A DNA stretch of 64,000 bases from Caenibius sp. WL (lineage in GTDB: Bacteria > Pseudomonadota > Alphaproteobacteria > Sphingomonadales > Sphingomonadaceae). The stretch is from positions 1,066,501 through 1,130,500 of the forward strand of contig NZ_CP081844.1 of the NCBI RefSeq assembly GCF_019803445.1. Reading direction: 5' to 3'. Under the pieces are notes generated by a model. It saw nothing but the letters and a program-made list of their open reading frames with translations. It was not told the origin of the DNA and made no database searches. This document shows positions 1 to 8,958 of the stretch, one piece after another; position 1 is the first letter of the stretch, and every line of letters starts with the position of its first letter. The translations under genes were made by a program, and so were the position numbers.

Positions 1-2
1 TA

Positions 3-617
3 CTATTGGCTAAAGAGAGTGAGTTGCCGGTCGGAATCGGCACGCTCCGCCAGATAGTTTTCTACAACTACGGAGGTCAGTTGTCTCAGATTGTGTCCGG
101 TATAGGGAAATTTCTCGCGTTCGCGCTCGTATTCCTCCTCCTCTTCATCCAAGTCATCGAGCAGGTGGAATTGGGGGTGCATTTCCCATTCACGGGGTAG
201 ATAGGCTGGGTCGGCGGTCATCGTGCGAAAGGTTCGATAGACGCTTTCAACGAGTTGTCGCCGATCAACTCTTGTTCCCCGGATGCGCAGAATGCCGCCA
301 TCCGATGATTGCATATGCAAAAGGAGATTGCCTGGCTCTTTCCCGAAAGTTTGCGGGGCAGCGTAGAACTGCAAATGGCTGGTTTGTCCTTCTTCATCGA
401 TCTCCCAAGTCGCGGTTCTGGCTCCGCTGGCAATTTGCTCGAGCCATTCGATCATTTCGGGAAAAGGGTCGAAGACGTAGCTGCAATCGATCCCGCGCGT
501 TTTGTGTAATGGCTTGATCATAAGGCGTACCCATCCAGCGTTGGGGCACGTGAACTTCACGTCTAACTCTTCTAAAGTGGTTTCGATGTCAGTCGTATGA
601 TCAAAGATATAGGTCAT
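3..617 (-). CDS. Hypothetical protein at the 3' end of the T4SS operon
   Basis: A complete 204-residue reading frame; the TAG stop lies at the window edge. I do not recognise the family. There is no signal peptide or membrane segment. Residues about 150-170 form a strongly acidic stretch (LDDLDEEEEEYERERE), followed by a basic/polar tail ending in LTLFSQ, so it is probably a soluble cytoplasmic protein. An AAGGAAACC sequence just before the ATG can serve as ribosome binding site. It starts 53 bp after the virB11 stop on the same strand, so it may be the last cistron of the secretion operon seen here, but no function in secretion can be inferred from its sequence. Confidence 0.65.
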   Translation of the reverse strand: MTYIFDHTTDIETTLEELDVKFTCPNAGWVRLMIKPLHKTRGIDCSYVFDPFPEMIEWLEQIASGARTATWEIDEEGQTSHLQFYAAPQTFGKEPGNLLLHMQSSDGGILRIRGTRVDRRQLVESVYRTFRTMTADPAYLPREWEMHPQFHLLDDLDEEEEEYEREREKFPYTGHNLRQLTSVVVENYLAERADSDRQLTLFSQ

Positions 618-670
618 GGTTTCCTTAATGGAGGCGATACCGTGCTTTACCTGCGGAAGACCAGTGGAAT

Positions 671-1675
671 TCAGGGAATGGGCGAACCTTCGGCTTCGTG
701 ACCTTTCCAGTCGATGTGTGACACGCGGCGCCGGCCATCCCTTCGCTCCAGCTGGACAAACACGTCGACAGCGCTTTCGACATAGGCCGTCACGTCCTCT
801 CGTTTCAGCTGGGTTCGCGATTGCAGCACCATCAGGGCGAGTTGCTCGATTGCGCGCGAAGGAGAATCTGCGTGGATCGTGGTGAGGGATCCTGGATGAC
901 CGGTGTTGATGGCGCGGAGAAACGAAAAGGCTTCCACGCCGCGAAGCTCGCCCAAAATGATCCTGTCAGGCCGCATGCGAAGCGACGCGAGCAGGAGGTC
1001 GTCTGTCGTTACGGAAGCCTCACCCAGAGCGCTGCGGGAGGCGATTAGCCCCACGGCATTCTCGTTTTGTATTTCAAGTTCAGGGGTGTCTTCGATCAGT
1101 ATGAGGCGCTCTGCTGGGTCGATTTCGCGCAAAAGAGCATTGAGGAAAGTGGTCTTGCCGCTGGACGTGCCGCCCGACACAATGATGGTCTTTCGGGCGC
1201 GTACTGCAGCGCCGAGAAAGGCTATCCAATCTTTGGCCTGGTATAACTTTCTGAGTTCGGCTTCGCGAGAATCCTGGGCATGAGACGGGCGAACATCGTC
1301 CAAAGCACCGCTGCTATGATAGTCGGTCAGGCTGAGATTGGCCGATACCTGTTTGCGGATCGCAAGCGCCATGGGGCCACGAGTTGCTGGCGGCGCGACG
1401 ACCTGGACGCGGGCGCCGTCCGGCAGGGATGCGGCAAGAAGGGGATTTTCTCTGCTTATGCCTTGATGGGTGATGCTAGCGATCTGGCGGGCAAGGCGTC
1501 CAAGGAGTGCCTCGGAAAGCTCTGAAACATCGTAGCGCTCTATCTGGCCACCCAAGGTCTCGACCCAGATTTCGCCTGGCCGATTGACGTAGACATCGGT
1601 CACATCGGCGCGCTCCAGATGCCTGGCGAGTGGTTCAAGGTAAATTGCGAGGTATGAGACTGCGTTATTGGCCAT
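671..1675 (-). CDS. virB11: VirB11 family T4SS hexameric ATPase
   Basis: Cytoplasmic traffic ATPase that powers pilus assembly and substrate transfer at the base of a type IV secretion channel. The 334-residue protein has the usual VirB11 length. A Walker A motif GGTSSGKTT lies at residues 168-176, followed by the acidic LILIEDTPEL segment, the LRMRPDRIILGELRG segment (Walker B/Asp box region) and the TTIHADS His box. I chose the ATG at 1675 (MANNAVSYLA); the open frame extends 25 codons further upstream, but those lie inside virB10. The start overlaps the end of virB10 by 11 bp, so the two are probably translationally coupled. Confidence 0.92.
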   Translation of the reverse strand: MANNAVSYLAIYLEPLARHLERADVTDVYVNRPGEIWVETLGGQIERYDVSELSEALLGRLARQIASITHQGISRENPLLAASLPDGARVQVVAPPATRGPMALAIRKQVSANLSLTDYHSSGALDDVRPSHAQDSREAELRKLYQAKDWIAFLGAAVRARKTIIVSGGTSSGKTTFLNALLREIDPAERLILIEDTPELEIQNENAVGLIASRSALGEASVTTDDLLLASLRMRPDRIILGELRGVEAFSFLRAINTGHPGSLTTIHADSPSRAIEQLALMVLQSRTQLKREDVTAYVESAVDVFVQLERRDGRRRVSHIDWKGHEAEGSPIP

Positions 1676-2855
1676 TGATGGTGGCCTGAGAGCGATCGGA
1701 CACTCCTGAAAAATCCAAATCACGCGCAACAAAGATATTGACCACTGCACCTTGCTTTACCGTGATCTTTGGCTGCGGCCCCTGGCCAATTAAACCTGTC
1801 CCGGTCTGCCCTGCGACATTGGTAACGGCGGTGTTTGGAATGCCGATGAGAACCGGTGAATGGGAAGAATAAGCGGCATAACTGCCGCCAAGGTTAATGG
1901 CTGTTTGCAACAGCGCGTTCGTGAAACGCTGGAAAAAGAAGGAGTGTACGCGTCCGGGCACGCCCGCTCCGCCCATGGCATCGGCGGCCGGGGAATCGAG
2001 CCTGATCATCGATCCATCCGGACGAAGCAGATGAGTCCAGTTGAGCAACACGCGGTTCTGGCCGGCACGCACGTCGGATGCATATTCACCGACCAGGCGT
2101 GACCCTCGCGGGATCAGGATGCGTCTGCCTTTGAACCCCCGAACATCCTTGGATATGATCGCTCTCGCGAACCCCGAACGCGAGGTGTCGACTGGCGTTT
2201 CCAGGGTCGCGCGAATGAGTGTGCCGGTTGGCACTGTCGTTTCGGGGTTTCGAATTCTTTCAAGGCGCGCCTGTTGAGCAGGTTTGCTCGAGGGTTCCTG
2301 GTCGCCCTTGGCTGAAGGGGCGCGAGGCTCACCTTGCTGCTGGTTCGTGCTTCCATCAACGGCTCCAGCTCCGGCGTCAAACACGATTGCCGGTTCGGTA
2401 AATGTCGGGGGTGGAGGCCGATTGTCGGTTATGAAGGGGAGAGGAGGAGGTGCGGGATAGGGCATTGGCTCAGCGACGTGAATTGCCTCACGAGGAGCAG
2501 TCATGACCGGATGGGATTGCTGGAGCTGAGGCTGCGCCTGACGGACGACGGGATATTGCGGTTGGAGCGGTGCAATCGGCTGTGCGAGCACCGGGCTTGG
2601 GAATATCTCGGGAGGAATGACCAGGGGAGGGGGAGCAGGCGCGAGTAGCCCGACATCGGTGTCACGCAGAGATCCCGCTTCTTCAGGAGCTTTGCGCTGG
2701 GCATTGAGCACGAGGAACAAGGCAATTGCGCACAGTCCGGCGATGATTGCGATGACGAACCCTGGAAGCCCTTGCCTGGGTAAGGCAACCACGGGATGCC
2801 GAGTGCCCGGCGCATCTGCGGTTGCATCGCGCCGCGATGGGACGTGAAGGTTCAT
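1665..2855 (-). CDS. virB10: VirB10/TrbI family T4SS scaffold protein
   Basis: Energy-sensing scaffold spanning inner and outer membranes in the core complex. The 396-residue protein has a short cytoplasmic N-terminus, one membrane helix at about residues 32-50 (FVIAIIAGLCAIALFLVL), a long proline-rich periplasmic linker (about 70-150), and the conserved C-terminal VirB10 domain, including TGTLIRATLETPVDTS and ILIPRGSRLVGEY. The C-terminal region carries the antenna/pore-forming part of the family. It overlaps virB9 upstream by 4 bp and virB11 downstream by 11 bp. Confidence 0.93.
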   Translation of the reverse strand: MNLHVPSRRDATADAPGTRHPVVALPRQGLPGFVIAIIAGLCAIALFLVLNAQRKAPEEAGSLRDTDVGLLAPAPPPLVIPPEIFPSPVLAQPIAPLQPQYPVVRQAQPQLQQSHPVMTAPREAIHVAEPMPYPAPPPLPFITDNRPPPPTFTEPAIVFDAGAGAVDGSTNQQQGEPRAPSAKGDQEPSSKPAQQARLERIRNPETTVPTGTLIRATLETPVDTSRSGFARAIISKDVRGFKGRRILIPRGSRLVGEYASDVRAGQNRVLLNWTHLLRPDGSMIRLDSPAADAMGGAGVPGRVHSFFFQRFTNALLQTAINLGGSYAAYSSHSPVLIGIPNTAVTNVAGQTGTGLIGQGPQPKITVKQGAVVNIFVARDLDFSGVSDRSQATINGQ

Positions 2856-3505
2856 CGTTTGGCCTTGGCCGTTTTGCGGCTAGCGATGGCCTGTGCATCG
2901 CCTAGCCGAAGCACATATTTTGGTGCCACGCCCTCGATCACATAGTTGGGGCCGATCATACGGCCGTTGACGATGCCTTCCTTGCCGTCCTCAACTGCGA
3001 ACACCGCGGGCAAGACAGTTTGGTTGTTCCAGGTGATCGTCGTGTATCTTCCGTCGTCGTACATCGAGGCGGGAAATAATGTTTTCGATCCGCTTAATTT
3101 ATATGTCGCTACTTTTGCTGGCTGCGCTGATGTCTGGCCATTTGGATAGGAGAAGTGGACGACGAAAAGGTCGTTGGTTTGGCTTCCATTTGCGCTGAGC
3201 AGGAAAGTGTAGCGCCGCGCTTGCGTGAGGATGATCATGTTCGTCGTTGAGGCGCCGGCAGTAGGTTTGACGACGACGCGCCTTCCACTGCTGTCAGGCG
3301 TTACCTGCCAGCCAATGCTATTTCCAACGACGATGCTGTCTACCGCTTCGTCATTGGCCAATTCGACGATTGCCGCATAACCCGGGCTGACAGGCAATTC
3401 CTCAACCTGATCAGGGTTATACTGGATAAGCCGAATCCGTTCTTGCGCTGACGCGCTCTGGCTGATCAGGGCGGCGATCAGGAAAAAGATGGCTCGCTTG
3501 GTCAC
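2852..3505 (-). CDS. virB9: VirB9/TrbG family T4SS outer-membrane core protein
   Basis: Periplasmic/outer-membrane component that forms the outer ring with VirB7 and VirB10. The 217-residue protein begins with a clear Sec signal peptide (MTKRAIFFLIAALISQSASAQ, cleavage after ASA). The body has the family pattern: an N-terminal beta domain and a C-terminal region with RYTTITWNNQ, LPAVFAVEDGKE and GRMIGPNYVIEG. It overlaps virB8 and virB10 by 4 bp each. No VirB7-like lipoprotein gene was seen between virB6 and virB9; either it lies elsewhere or the system lacks one. Confidence 0.92.
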   Translation of the reverse strand: MTKRAIFFLIAALISQSASAQERIRLIQYNPDQVEELPVSPGYAAIVELANDEAVDSIVVGNSIGWQVTPDSSGRRVVVKPTAGASTTNMIILTQARRYTFLLSANGSQTNDLFVVHFSYPNGQTSAQPAKVATYKLSGSKTLFPASMYDDGRYTTITWNNQTVLPAVFAVEDGKEGIVNGRMIGPNYVIEGVAPKYVLRLGDAQAIASRKTAKAKR

Positions 3506-4332
3506 CGTGGCTGGTTTCCGTTATTGGGCATGGTTTCTAATGCAGGCGCGGACCCTGAGATAATCTGACCGGACGAGACCCCGCGGCCCTGATCGGGCAT
3601 GCCGCTCACAGCTGGCCTCGCGGCAGGGTAGGGGAGTGCTGTGGGTATTTGCCCATCAGTCAGAGTGGGCTGAGGTGCTTCAGGATCGCGGCGATAGCCT
3701 GTAACCTGAAAACCGAGCGGATTGATCAGCCGGTCTTCGAATTTCATCGGCGCATCGATGAAGCGATAGCGAACCACAGAAATCCACGGCTCTTCTATCA
3801 CAGTCCCGCGATTGAGGTCCTGGCGCTGAGTGTCGAAGCGAACGAGTGCCATCCCCTTGTTGACTGGCGAAACGCTCGTCACCCGGGCAACGATCACGGT
3901 GCCGGGGGGATAACGCTTGAACGGGCTGTCAGGGTTAGTCGCAGGCATCTGTGTTAGATAGTCTTTACGGGCGCTGCCACTCGACCATAGGGCAACTCGG
4001 CGATAATCGGCCGAGATCGTCGCCCGGTCGAATCCTTCCCGCGCGGCGACATATTGGGCAAGTAAAGCTTGAAGCAGCGCTGCATCGGCGGTGATCCGCT
4101 TCGGACGATACGGATCTACCGCTTGAACGAATCCCGTTTGCCGATCGACAAGCAAAGTGACCGGTTGGACGGTTTTTAAGGGCGTCAGCATTGCCAGGGC
4201 GACTGCTTCGAGCATGGCGAGCCCGACTGCGCAGCCGGCAATTGTCCAGGCGATCTTCTGTGAGCGGGTACTGGCGGCCTGATGGTCGACAGCCCAGCTC
4301 TCGGCTTTTGAAAAATATTCGTTTCTGTTCAC
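3502..4332 (-). CDS. virB8: VirB8/TrbF family T4SS inner-membrane assembly factor
   Basis: Bitopic inner-membrane protein that nucleates channel assembly. The 276 residues show a short cytoplasmic N-terminus with the family-typical AESWAVDHQAA segment, one membrane helix at about 30-50 (IAWTIAGCAVGLAMLEAVALAML), then a periplasmic NTF2-like VirB8 domain containing VDRQTGFVQAVDP and the VVRYRFIDAP strand. A Pro/Gly-rich tail of about 60 residues after YRRDPEAP is longer than usual and may be a disordered extension. It overlaps both neighbours by 4 bp. Confidence 0.9.
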   Translation of the reverse strand: MNRNEYFSKAESWAVDHQAASTRSQKIAWTIAGCAVGLAMLEAVALAMLTPLKTVQPVTLLVDRQTGFVQAVDPYRPKRITADAALLQALLAQYVAAREGFDRATISADYRRVALWSSGSARKDYLTQMPATNPDSPFKRYPPGTVIVARVTSVSPVNKGMALVRFDTQRQDLNRGTVIEEPWISVVRYRFIDAPMKFEDRLINPLGFQVTGYRRDPEAPQPTLTDGQIPTALPYPAARPAVSGMPDQGRGVSSGQIISGSAPALETMPNNGNQPR

Positions 4333-5546
4333 TGCCCCGTCCTATCGCGCCGGACTGATGAGCGGGTACGACGCGAAGTCGTGCGCCTGCTCGCGGTTCC
4401 AAGCCCTTGCCCAATCCTGGAGGAACCGTTTGAAATGTTTCTGTCGCGCACATCTGCGTGTGATGACAGGAGTGTGGTGCGGCTATCAGCAACCGTAAGC
4501 GCCTCGCGCCGTATTGACGAACTGATCGCCCCTGCAATGATGGCCGCGCGCGATTGCTCGTCTACCTGCGTGCGCACTGAGATTGCGTTTTGAGGGCTGC
4601 GTACAAGCCTATCTGACATGAGTGGCCGCTCGCCGTGTAAGCGTTCGATGCCCGACGAGACGCGGGGTGAGCGAGTTTGTAGACGGAAGGCCGATGCAAC
4701 ACGTATCGCTGCAAGGCTTGCCACCAATGTCGTGAGCAAGAAGATCAGCACGATTGTGGTCAGTCCCTGAGGATCTATCACGCGGTCTGCACTGCCAAGC
4801 CGGATTGATTGCAGGTGCGCGAGTTCGCTTTCCAAGGCCAGAAGATGGGTGGCCGTAACGATATTAGCCGACAGAACTGCCAAGGCTGCGCCTGCAAGCG
4901 CGCGTATCCAGCCAATGAAGATGCCCAGCGTTGCATCAAACAAAAGCGCCATGATCGGCAGCGGTGCGATAGCGAGCAGAAAACCGATGGCGATCTGAAA
5001 AGCGCCAACGACACCGGATGTGCTGAGCACGAACAGACTTGCCGTCTGCGGTAAGGCCGATTGGTACATCGCCGCCTGCACGACGGCGCCAGTCGCCGCT
5101 GGATCGCCTTGTCCCGGTTCAGCAGGGAGGGATGCCCCGAGTCTGAGCGTGTCATAGGCCCTTTGGACGCGCGCCTGGAGGTCATCGGCGGGAATGCCAC
5201 TAGCCGGCAGCAGAGTACCAGCAAGCTCATTAGGTCCGTCGATGACAACCTGAAATACCAGGGTCTGAAATGCAGGCCAACTGGTGACGAGCGCGAGGGT
5301 GAAGCCAACGCGAACCATCCAGTTGACGCCATCCTTGAGGTCCGGTGTGTGCCCCAGAATAAAGCGGTAGCCGATAAGCGCGACGAAGATCGTCAGGAGG
5401 CCGGAGAGGAGACTGACCCCGACCGGGCCTCCGGCGAGAGCCTGAAAGCCGTTCTCTCCCAAAGCCCGGCTTTCGCATGCCATGAAATTGGATAGGCGGA
5501 CCGCTATACCCAAACTTGGGTCTGGTGCAGGGCAGAGGTAAGTCAT
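4329..5546 (-). CDS. virB6: VirB6/TrbL family T4SS polytopic inner-membrane protein
   Basis: The 405-residue protein has at least five hydrophobic segments, for example SLLSGLLTIFVALIGYRFIL, AFQIAIGFLLAIAPLPIMAL, LFDATLGIFIGWIRALAGAA and TIVLIFLLTTLVASLAAIRV. That pattern, and its place between virB4 and virB8, identify it as VirB6, the channel protein that contacts substrate in the inner membrane. The last 100 residues are hydrophilic, Arg/Ser-rich and low in complexity, probably a cytoplasmic tail. It overlaps virB4 and virB8 by 4 bp. Confidence 0.88.
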   Translation of the reverse strand: MTYLCPAPDPSLGIAVRLSNFMACESRALGENGFQALAGGPVGVSLLSGLLTIFVALIGYRFILGHTPDLKDGVNWMVRVGFTLALVTSWPAFQTLVFQVVIDGPNELAGTLLPASGIPADDLQARVQRAYDTLRLGASLPAEPGQGDPAATGAVVQAAMYQSALPQTASLFVLSTSGVVGAFQIAIGFLLAIAPLPIMALLFDATLGIFIGWIRALAGAALAVLSANIVTATHLLALESELAHLQSIRLGSADRVIDPQGLTTIVLIFLLTTLVASLAAIRVASAFRLQTRSPRVSSGIERLHGERPLMSDRLVRSPQNAISVRTQVDEQSRAAIIAGAISSSIRREALTVADSRTTLLSSHADVRDRNISNGSSRIGQGLGTASRRTTSRRTRSSVRRDRTGQ

Positions 5547-7933
5547 TCGGCTGCTTCCTCAAGGCGGTGCAACCAGTCTTCGGGGGCATCACCCGTCTCT
5601 GCCCTGATCGCATCGAGCAGGCGTACAGTTTGTTCGCGCCCGGACAGGATCATCATGAGCTTCTTGTTGCCGGACAAATCGAGACGCGCGACAACGCTTT
5701 CCTTGCCATGCTTGATGAGAAAGGCGTGCGCGCTGTCTGGCAAACTCCGAACAAGATCATATTCATGTTGTGTGAGGCCAAAACCGGTCATGTAGTCGCG
5801 GGCCTGGGCCTTGGGATTGGCCATGAAAATCTGCGTTGCGGCCTGCTCGACGATCGCCGATGCAATCCGGCTTTCCAGCGCGTCTTCGGCGCTCTGCGTC
5901 ACAAAGCCGACGATACCGTTGCGTTTGCGGATCGTCTTTTCCCAATCGCGGATACGCGCGGTGAAGACTTCGTCATCGAGCGCTTTCCAACCCTCATCCA
6001 CGACAATGATGGAGGGTGTTCCATCGAGACGTTGCTCGACGCGGTGGAACAGATACATCATGGCGGGCGTGCGAACGATCGCATCATCGAGGATCCGGGT
6101 CATGTCGAAGCCGACGACCGATTGTGTGAGATCGACAAGGTCGTCCGCATTGTCGAACAGCCAGGCGCGTTCCCCTGTTCCCCACCAGGGGGCCAGTCGT
6201 GCGGCAAGATCACCGGCGCGGGGGCGCTCTTCACCCCTTAACAATTGCGCGAAATGTCCCAGGCGCCGATAAGCAAGCGGCGCTTCCATATTGGCGTCGA
6301 CGGCGTCCTTGATCCGCGCTGCTTCTTCTGCGCTTAAGGGAATCCCCGGCTCGGTCACCAGAAGGCTCAGCCAGTCGACAAGGAAGCGCCGGTTTTCTGG
6401 GTTGTCTTCCAGAAGTAAGGGATTGAGGCCTGAAGGTTCACCTACTCGCAACACGTTGTAGCGGCCGCCGATGGCCCGCAAGAACAGCTCTGCGCCGCGA
6501 TCCTTGTCAAACAGGACGATGCGGGGATTGAACTTGCGTGCCTGCGCGATCAGGAAGTTCACGACTACGGTCTTGCCCGAACCAGACGGGCCGATGACCG
6601 TGAAGTTGCCGAGATCGCCATGATGGAAGTTGAAATAATAGGGGCCGCCCGCGGTGGTTTCCAGGACGGTGACGGCCTGGCCCCAATGATTGTCCTCACG
6701 GCGGCCAACGGGGAAGTTATGCATGCTGGCAAAGCTTGCGAAGTTTCTGCTGGCGACCATTCCGCGGCGTGGGATGTAGGAGAAATTCCCTGGAAACTGG
6801 GCCCAGAAGGAAGGCTCGAGTGCCATCTCCTCACGTACGGCTATGATGCCGAGGTCGGTAAGCGCGGCTTGCACCTCCGCCACACCGTCATCGACCTCTT
6901 CCTCGCTATCGCCGCGCACAGCTATGGTAAGGTGATGTTCGCCAAAGGCAGCGCGGCTAGCGGCCAATTCATCGCGCGCAACGACGAGTTCGTCTCGAAG
7001 GCTCAGCGCTTCGTCATCGGCCGCGCGCATGCGCCGAAGGGCCAGATTCATGCGTCCCAGCGCCGTCTGCCGATCCACGAAGGCAAAGCTTTGCGTCATG
7101 ACAAGCTCGAATGGCAGGCGCATCAGGTCATCAAGCATGCCAGGGCTCGATTGACCCGGGTACTCCTTGATGGCGATGATGCCGAGGAAATCACGCTTCC
7201 GTTCATCCGTGGGCCCCAGTTCGACTGTCCGCGCCCCAAAGCTCACCCGGCGATAGGGGAGATGGTGACCGACGTCTCCGCTGGGCGCGAGTACTGGACG
7301 GAATTCGCCGTTATAGAGTGCGGATAGATATTCGATGGGTTCGGAGCAGAGGCCTCCTTTGCCCTCATAAGCTCCTAGCCGCCTGGCGCCGTATTCGCTG
7401 AGGGCTGCCAGCAGCGCATCGCACGCGGCATCGAGTGCTCGTCGTTCAGAGGCAAGGTCGGCGATGCGTCCAGCCTGTGTCGCTTTGCCGAACATGCGGG
7501 CGAGGCGATCTACCGCTTTGCCGCGTCCCTGTAGCGGACGGCGGATGATACAGAGAAAAAGATCGTTCGTAAAAAGCTGCTTGGCCGAGAGGCGGGCTTG
7601 CCAAACGCTATCGAGCTCCTGGCTGAAGGGATCGGGAAAGCTCGCATCAAGTCGCGGCTCTACCCGGCGGCGGATAATATGGTGATACAGCGCGAAGCGC
7701 GACGATCCGATCGCCTGGATCATCGCCTCTCGCAGTGCTTTGCGATAGTTGAGTTCGCTCGTGTCGGCGGTTTCGAACAACAATCCTTCGATGGCAATGA
7801 CCTGCATCAGCCGGCCATCGCGAAGCATCACCGTATGGTCGTCGATCTGCGCGAGATAAGGCAGGTGATTGCCTGCGGGTTTCTCTCGCTGCCAATTCTG
7901 CTGCGTGTGATTTAGGGGCGATAGGAATTGCAT
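5543..7933 (-). CDS. virB4: VirB4/TrbE family T4SS ATPase
   Basis: The large ATPase of the secretion machine, 796 residues, near the family norm of about 800. The N-terminal half is the CagE/TrbE/VirB domain. The C-terminal half is a RecA-like motor with Walker A GPSGSGKTVVVNFL, Walker B SIIVVDEGWKALDD, and the downstream IRKRNGIVGFVTQSAEDAL segment typical of VirB4. I chose the ATG at 7933 (MQFLSPLNHTQQ); the frame stays open 31 codons upstream but runs inside virB3. The start overlaps the virB3 end by 22 bp and the stop overlaps virB6 by 4 bp. Confidence 0.95.
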   Translation of the reverse strand: MQFLSPLNHTQQNWQREKPAGNHLPYLAQIDDHTVMLRDGRLMQVIAIEGLLFETADTSELNYRKALREAMIQAIGSSRFALYHHIIRRRVEPRLDASFPDPFSQELDSVWQARLSAKQLFTNDLFLCIIRRPLQGRGKAVDRLARMFGKATQAGRIADLASERRALDAACDALLAALSEYGARRLGAYEGKGGLCSEPIEYLSALYNGEFRPVLAPSGDVGHHLPYRRVSFGARTVELGPTDERKRDFLGIIAIKEYPGQSSPGMLDDLMRLPFELVMTQSFAFVDRQTALGRMNLALRRMRAADDEALSLRDELVVARDELAASRAAFGEHHLTIAVRGDSEEEVDDGVAEVQAALTDLGIIAVREEMALEPSFWAQFPGNFSYIPRRGMVASRNFASFASMHNFPVGRREDNHWGQAVTVLETTAGGPYYFNFHHGDLGNFTVIGPSGSGKTVVVNFLIAQARKFNPRIVLFDKDRGAELFLRAIGGRYNVLRVGEPSGLNPLLLEDNPENRRFLVDWLSLLVTEPGIPLSAEEAARIKDAVDANMEAPLAYRRLGHFAQLLRGEERPRAGDLAARLAPWWGTGERAWLFDNADDLVDLTQSVVGFDMTRILDDAIVRTPAMMYLFHRVEQRLDGTPSIIVVDEGWKALDDEVFTARIRDWEKTIRKRNGIVGFVTQSAEDALESRIASAIVEQAATQIFMANPKAQARDYMTGFGLTQHEYDLVRSLPDSAHAFLIKHGKESVVARLDLSGNKKLMMILSGREQTVRLLDAIRAETGDAPEDWLHRLEEAAE

Positions 7934-8196
7934 CGCCACACGCGAAAATTGGGGACACGCGGACAGCGCTGCGCCTTGATAAGCCACAAATCGAAGAAGC
8001 GCGGATCGCGAAGGCACCCCAGCCAACTGATGAGGTGTATCAATGCGGCGACGGCGAGAACCCAGATGGACTTGAAAACGAGGAACAATTCCGTCGATAC
8101 GATCGCATTGCCGATCACGAGGCCGTAAGTTACGCCAAACAGCATCTGCGGACGGGTCAGCGCAACGAACAGAATATCACGATCAGGCGTTTCCAC
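7912..8196 (-). CDS. virB3: VirB3 family T4SS inner-membrane protein
   Basis: A small inner-membrane partner of VirB4, about 94 residues. It has the family signature DILFVALTRPQMLFGV, two adjacent hydrophobic helices (about 20-60), and the C-terminal DPRFFDLWLIKAQ motif. I favour the GTG at 8196, which lies 1 nt after the virB2 stop and puts the DxLFVALTRP motif near the N-terminus as in other VirB3 proteins. A TTG at 8250 would add 18 residues overlapping virB2 and has less support. Confidence 0.85.
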   Translation of the reverse strand: METPDRDILFVALTRPQMLFGVTYGLVIGNAIVSTELFLVFKSIWVLAVAALIHLISWLGCLRDPRFFDLWLIKAQRCPRVPNFRVWRCNSYRP

Positions 8197-8197
8197 C

Positions 8198-8509
8198 TCA
8201 ATAGCCTGCAGCTGATGATTGAATCCCGCCGACGATACTGGCAGCGCCAAACAGGATGAAACAGCCGAGGATTACCGTAGCGCCGTAGCGCCAATTCATT
8301 CGGCCGGTGAGCATCAGAAAACCGACCGAGGCGACCGCTATGACGGCAACGACCGTAGCAACAGTGCCGAGCAAGGTGCCCTGCAGCCAGCCAAGCGCGC
8401 CGACGATTGGTCCCGAGCCAGCGGGATCGGCATAGCTGTCTTGTGCCAGTGCCCGTGCGTGCCAGATCACTGTCATGAAAATGGCAGATGCCAGCTGTCG
8501 AACTCTCAC
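8198..8509 (-). CDS. virB2: VirB2/TrbC family pilin
   Basis: Major pilus subunit precursor of 103 residues. It has a signal peptide ending in ALAQ at about residues 20-23, then a mature protein with two hydrophobic helices (WLQGTLLGTVATVVAVIAVASVGFLM split by a GRMNWR turn, then GATVILGCFILFGAASIVGG). The GRMNWRYGATVILGCFIL loop-helix is characteristic of the VirB2/TrbC family. It lies 77 bp downstream of a second pilin-like gene with which it shares this core. Confidence 0.9.
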   Translation of the reverse strand: MRVRQLASAIFMTVIWHARALAQDSYADPAGSGPIVGALGWLQGTLLGTVATVVAVIAVASVGFLMLTGRMNWRYGATVILGCFILFGAASIVGGIQSSAAGY

Positions 8510-8586
8510 TTATCAATCCCCCAAATAATCTGTCAAAGTTCAGGTGTATTTGCCTTAGGCCCGCCCATCGATCTTGCGAACAACGC

Positions 8587-8958
8587 TCACTGTAGGATGT
8601 CGCGCTGCGGGCGTACCGGTACGGCTGCCCCTTCAAAAGGGTCGTAAGGAGCAGGTGTGGGTATAGTGGCCGTGTAGGCTGGCGCTTCCGGCGCAACGAC
8701 CACGGTATTGGTCATTGGTTCCCATTGATTTATGAGGCCTCCCGCGATCGTCCCGGCGGAAAAAAGAATGAAACAGCCAAGGATTGCCGTGACGCCGCGC
8801 CTGATTGGCAGGCGCCCGCTCAACATCAGCAATCCAATGCCGGCAATTGCAAGGACGGCGATCATCGTTCCGATCGAGCCGAGGAGTAAATCTCTCAGCC
8901 AGTTTACGGCGTCCGTTAGCGATTGATCGCCGCTGCTTGCATAATTTCCTAAGCCCAT
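8587..8958 (-). CDS. Second VirB2/TrbC-like pilin, no obvious signal peptide
   Basis: A 123-residue paralogue of the adjacent virB2. It shares the WLRDLLLGSIGTMIAVLAIAGIG helix, the GRLPIRRG loop and the TAILGCFILFSAGTIAGG helix. The start MGLGNYASSGDQSLTDAV resembles the mature end of a pilin, and no Sec signal peptide precedes it. The ATG lies directly behind a GGGGGGAGG ribosome binding site, so a missed upstream start is unlikely. After the second helix comes a 40-residue Pro/Ala-rich tail (APEAPAYTATIPTPAPYDPF) that virB2 lacks. It is the first gene of the operon. It could be a minor or tip pilin, or a duplicated and modified subunit. Confidence 0.8.
   Translation of the reverse strand: MGLGNYASSGDQSLTDAVNWLRDLLLGSIGTMIAVLAIAGIGLLMLSGRLPIRRGVTAILGCFILFSAGTIAGGLINQWEPMTNTVVVAPEAPAYTATIPTPAPYDPFEGAAVPVRPQRDILQ

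Noticed and set aside
8194-8250. TTG start for virB3 at 8250
   Set aside because: It would overlap the virB2 gene by 53 bp and add 18 residues not typical of VirB3; the GTG at 8196 fits better.
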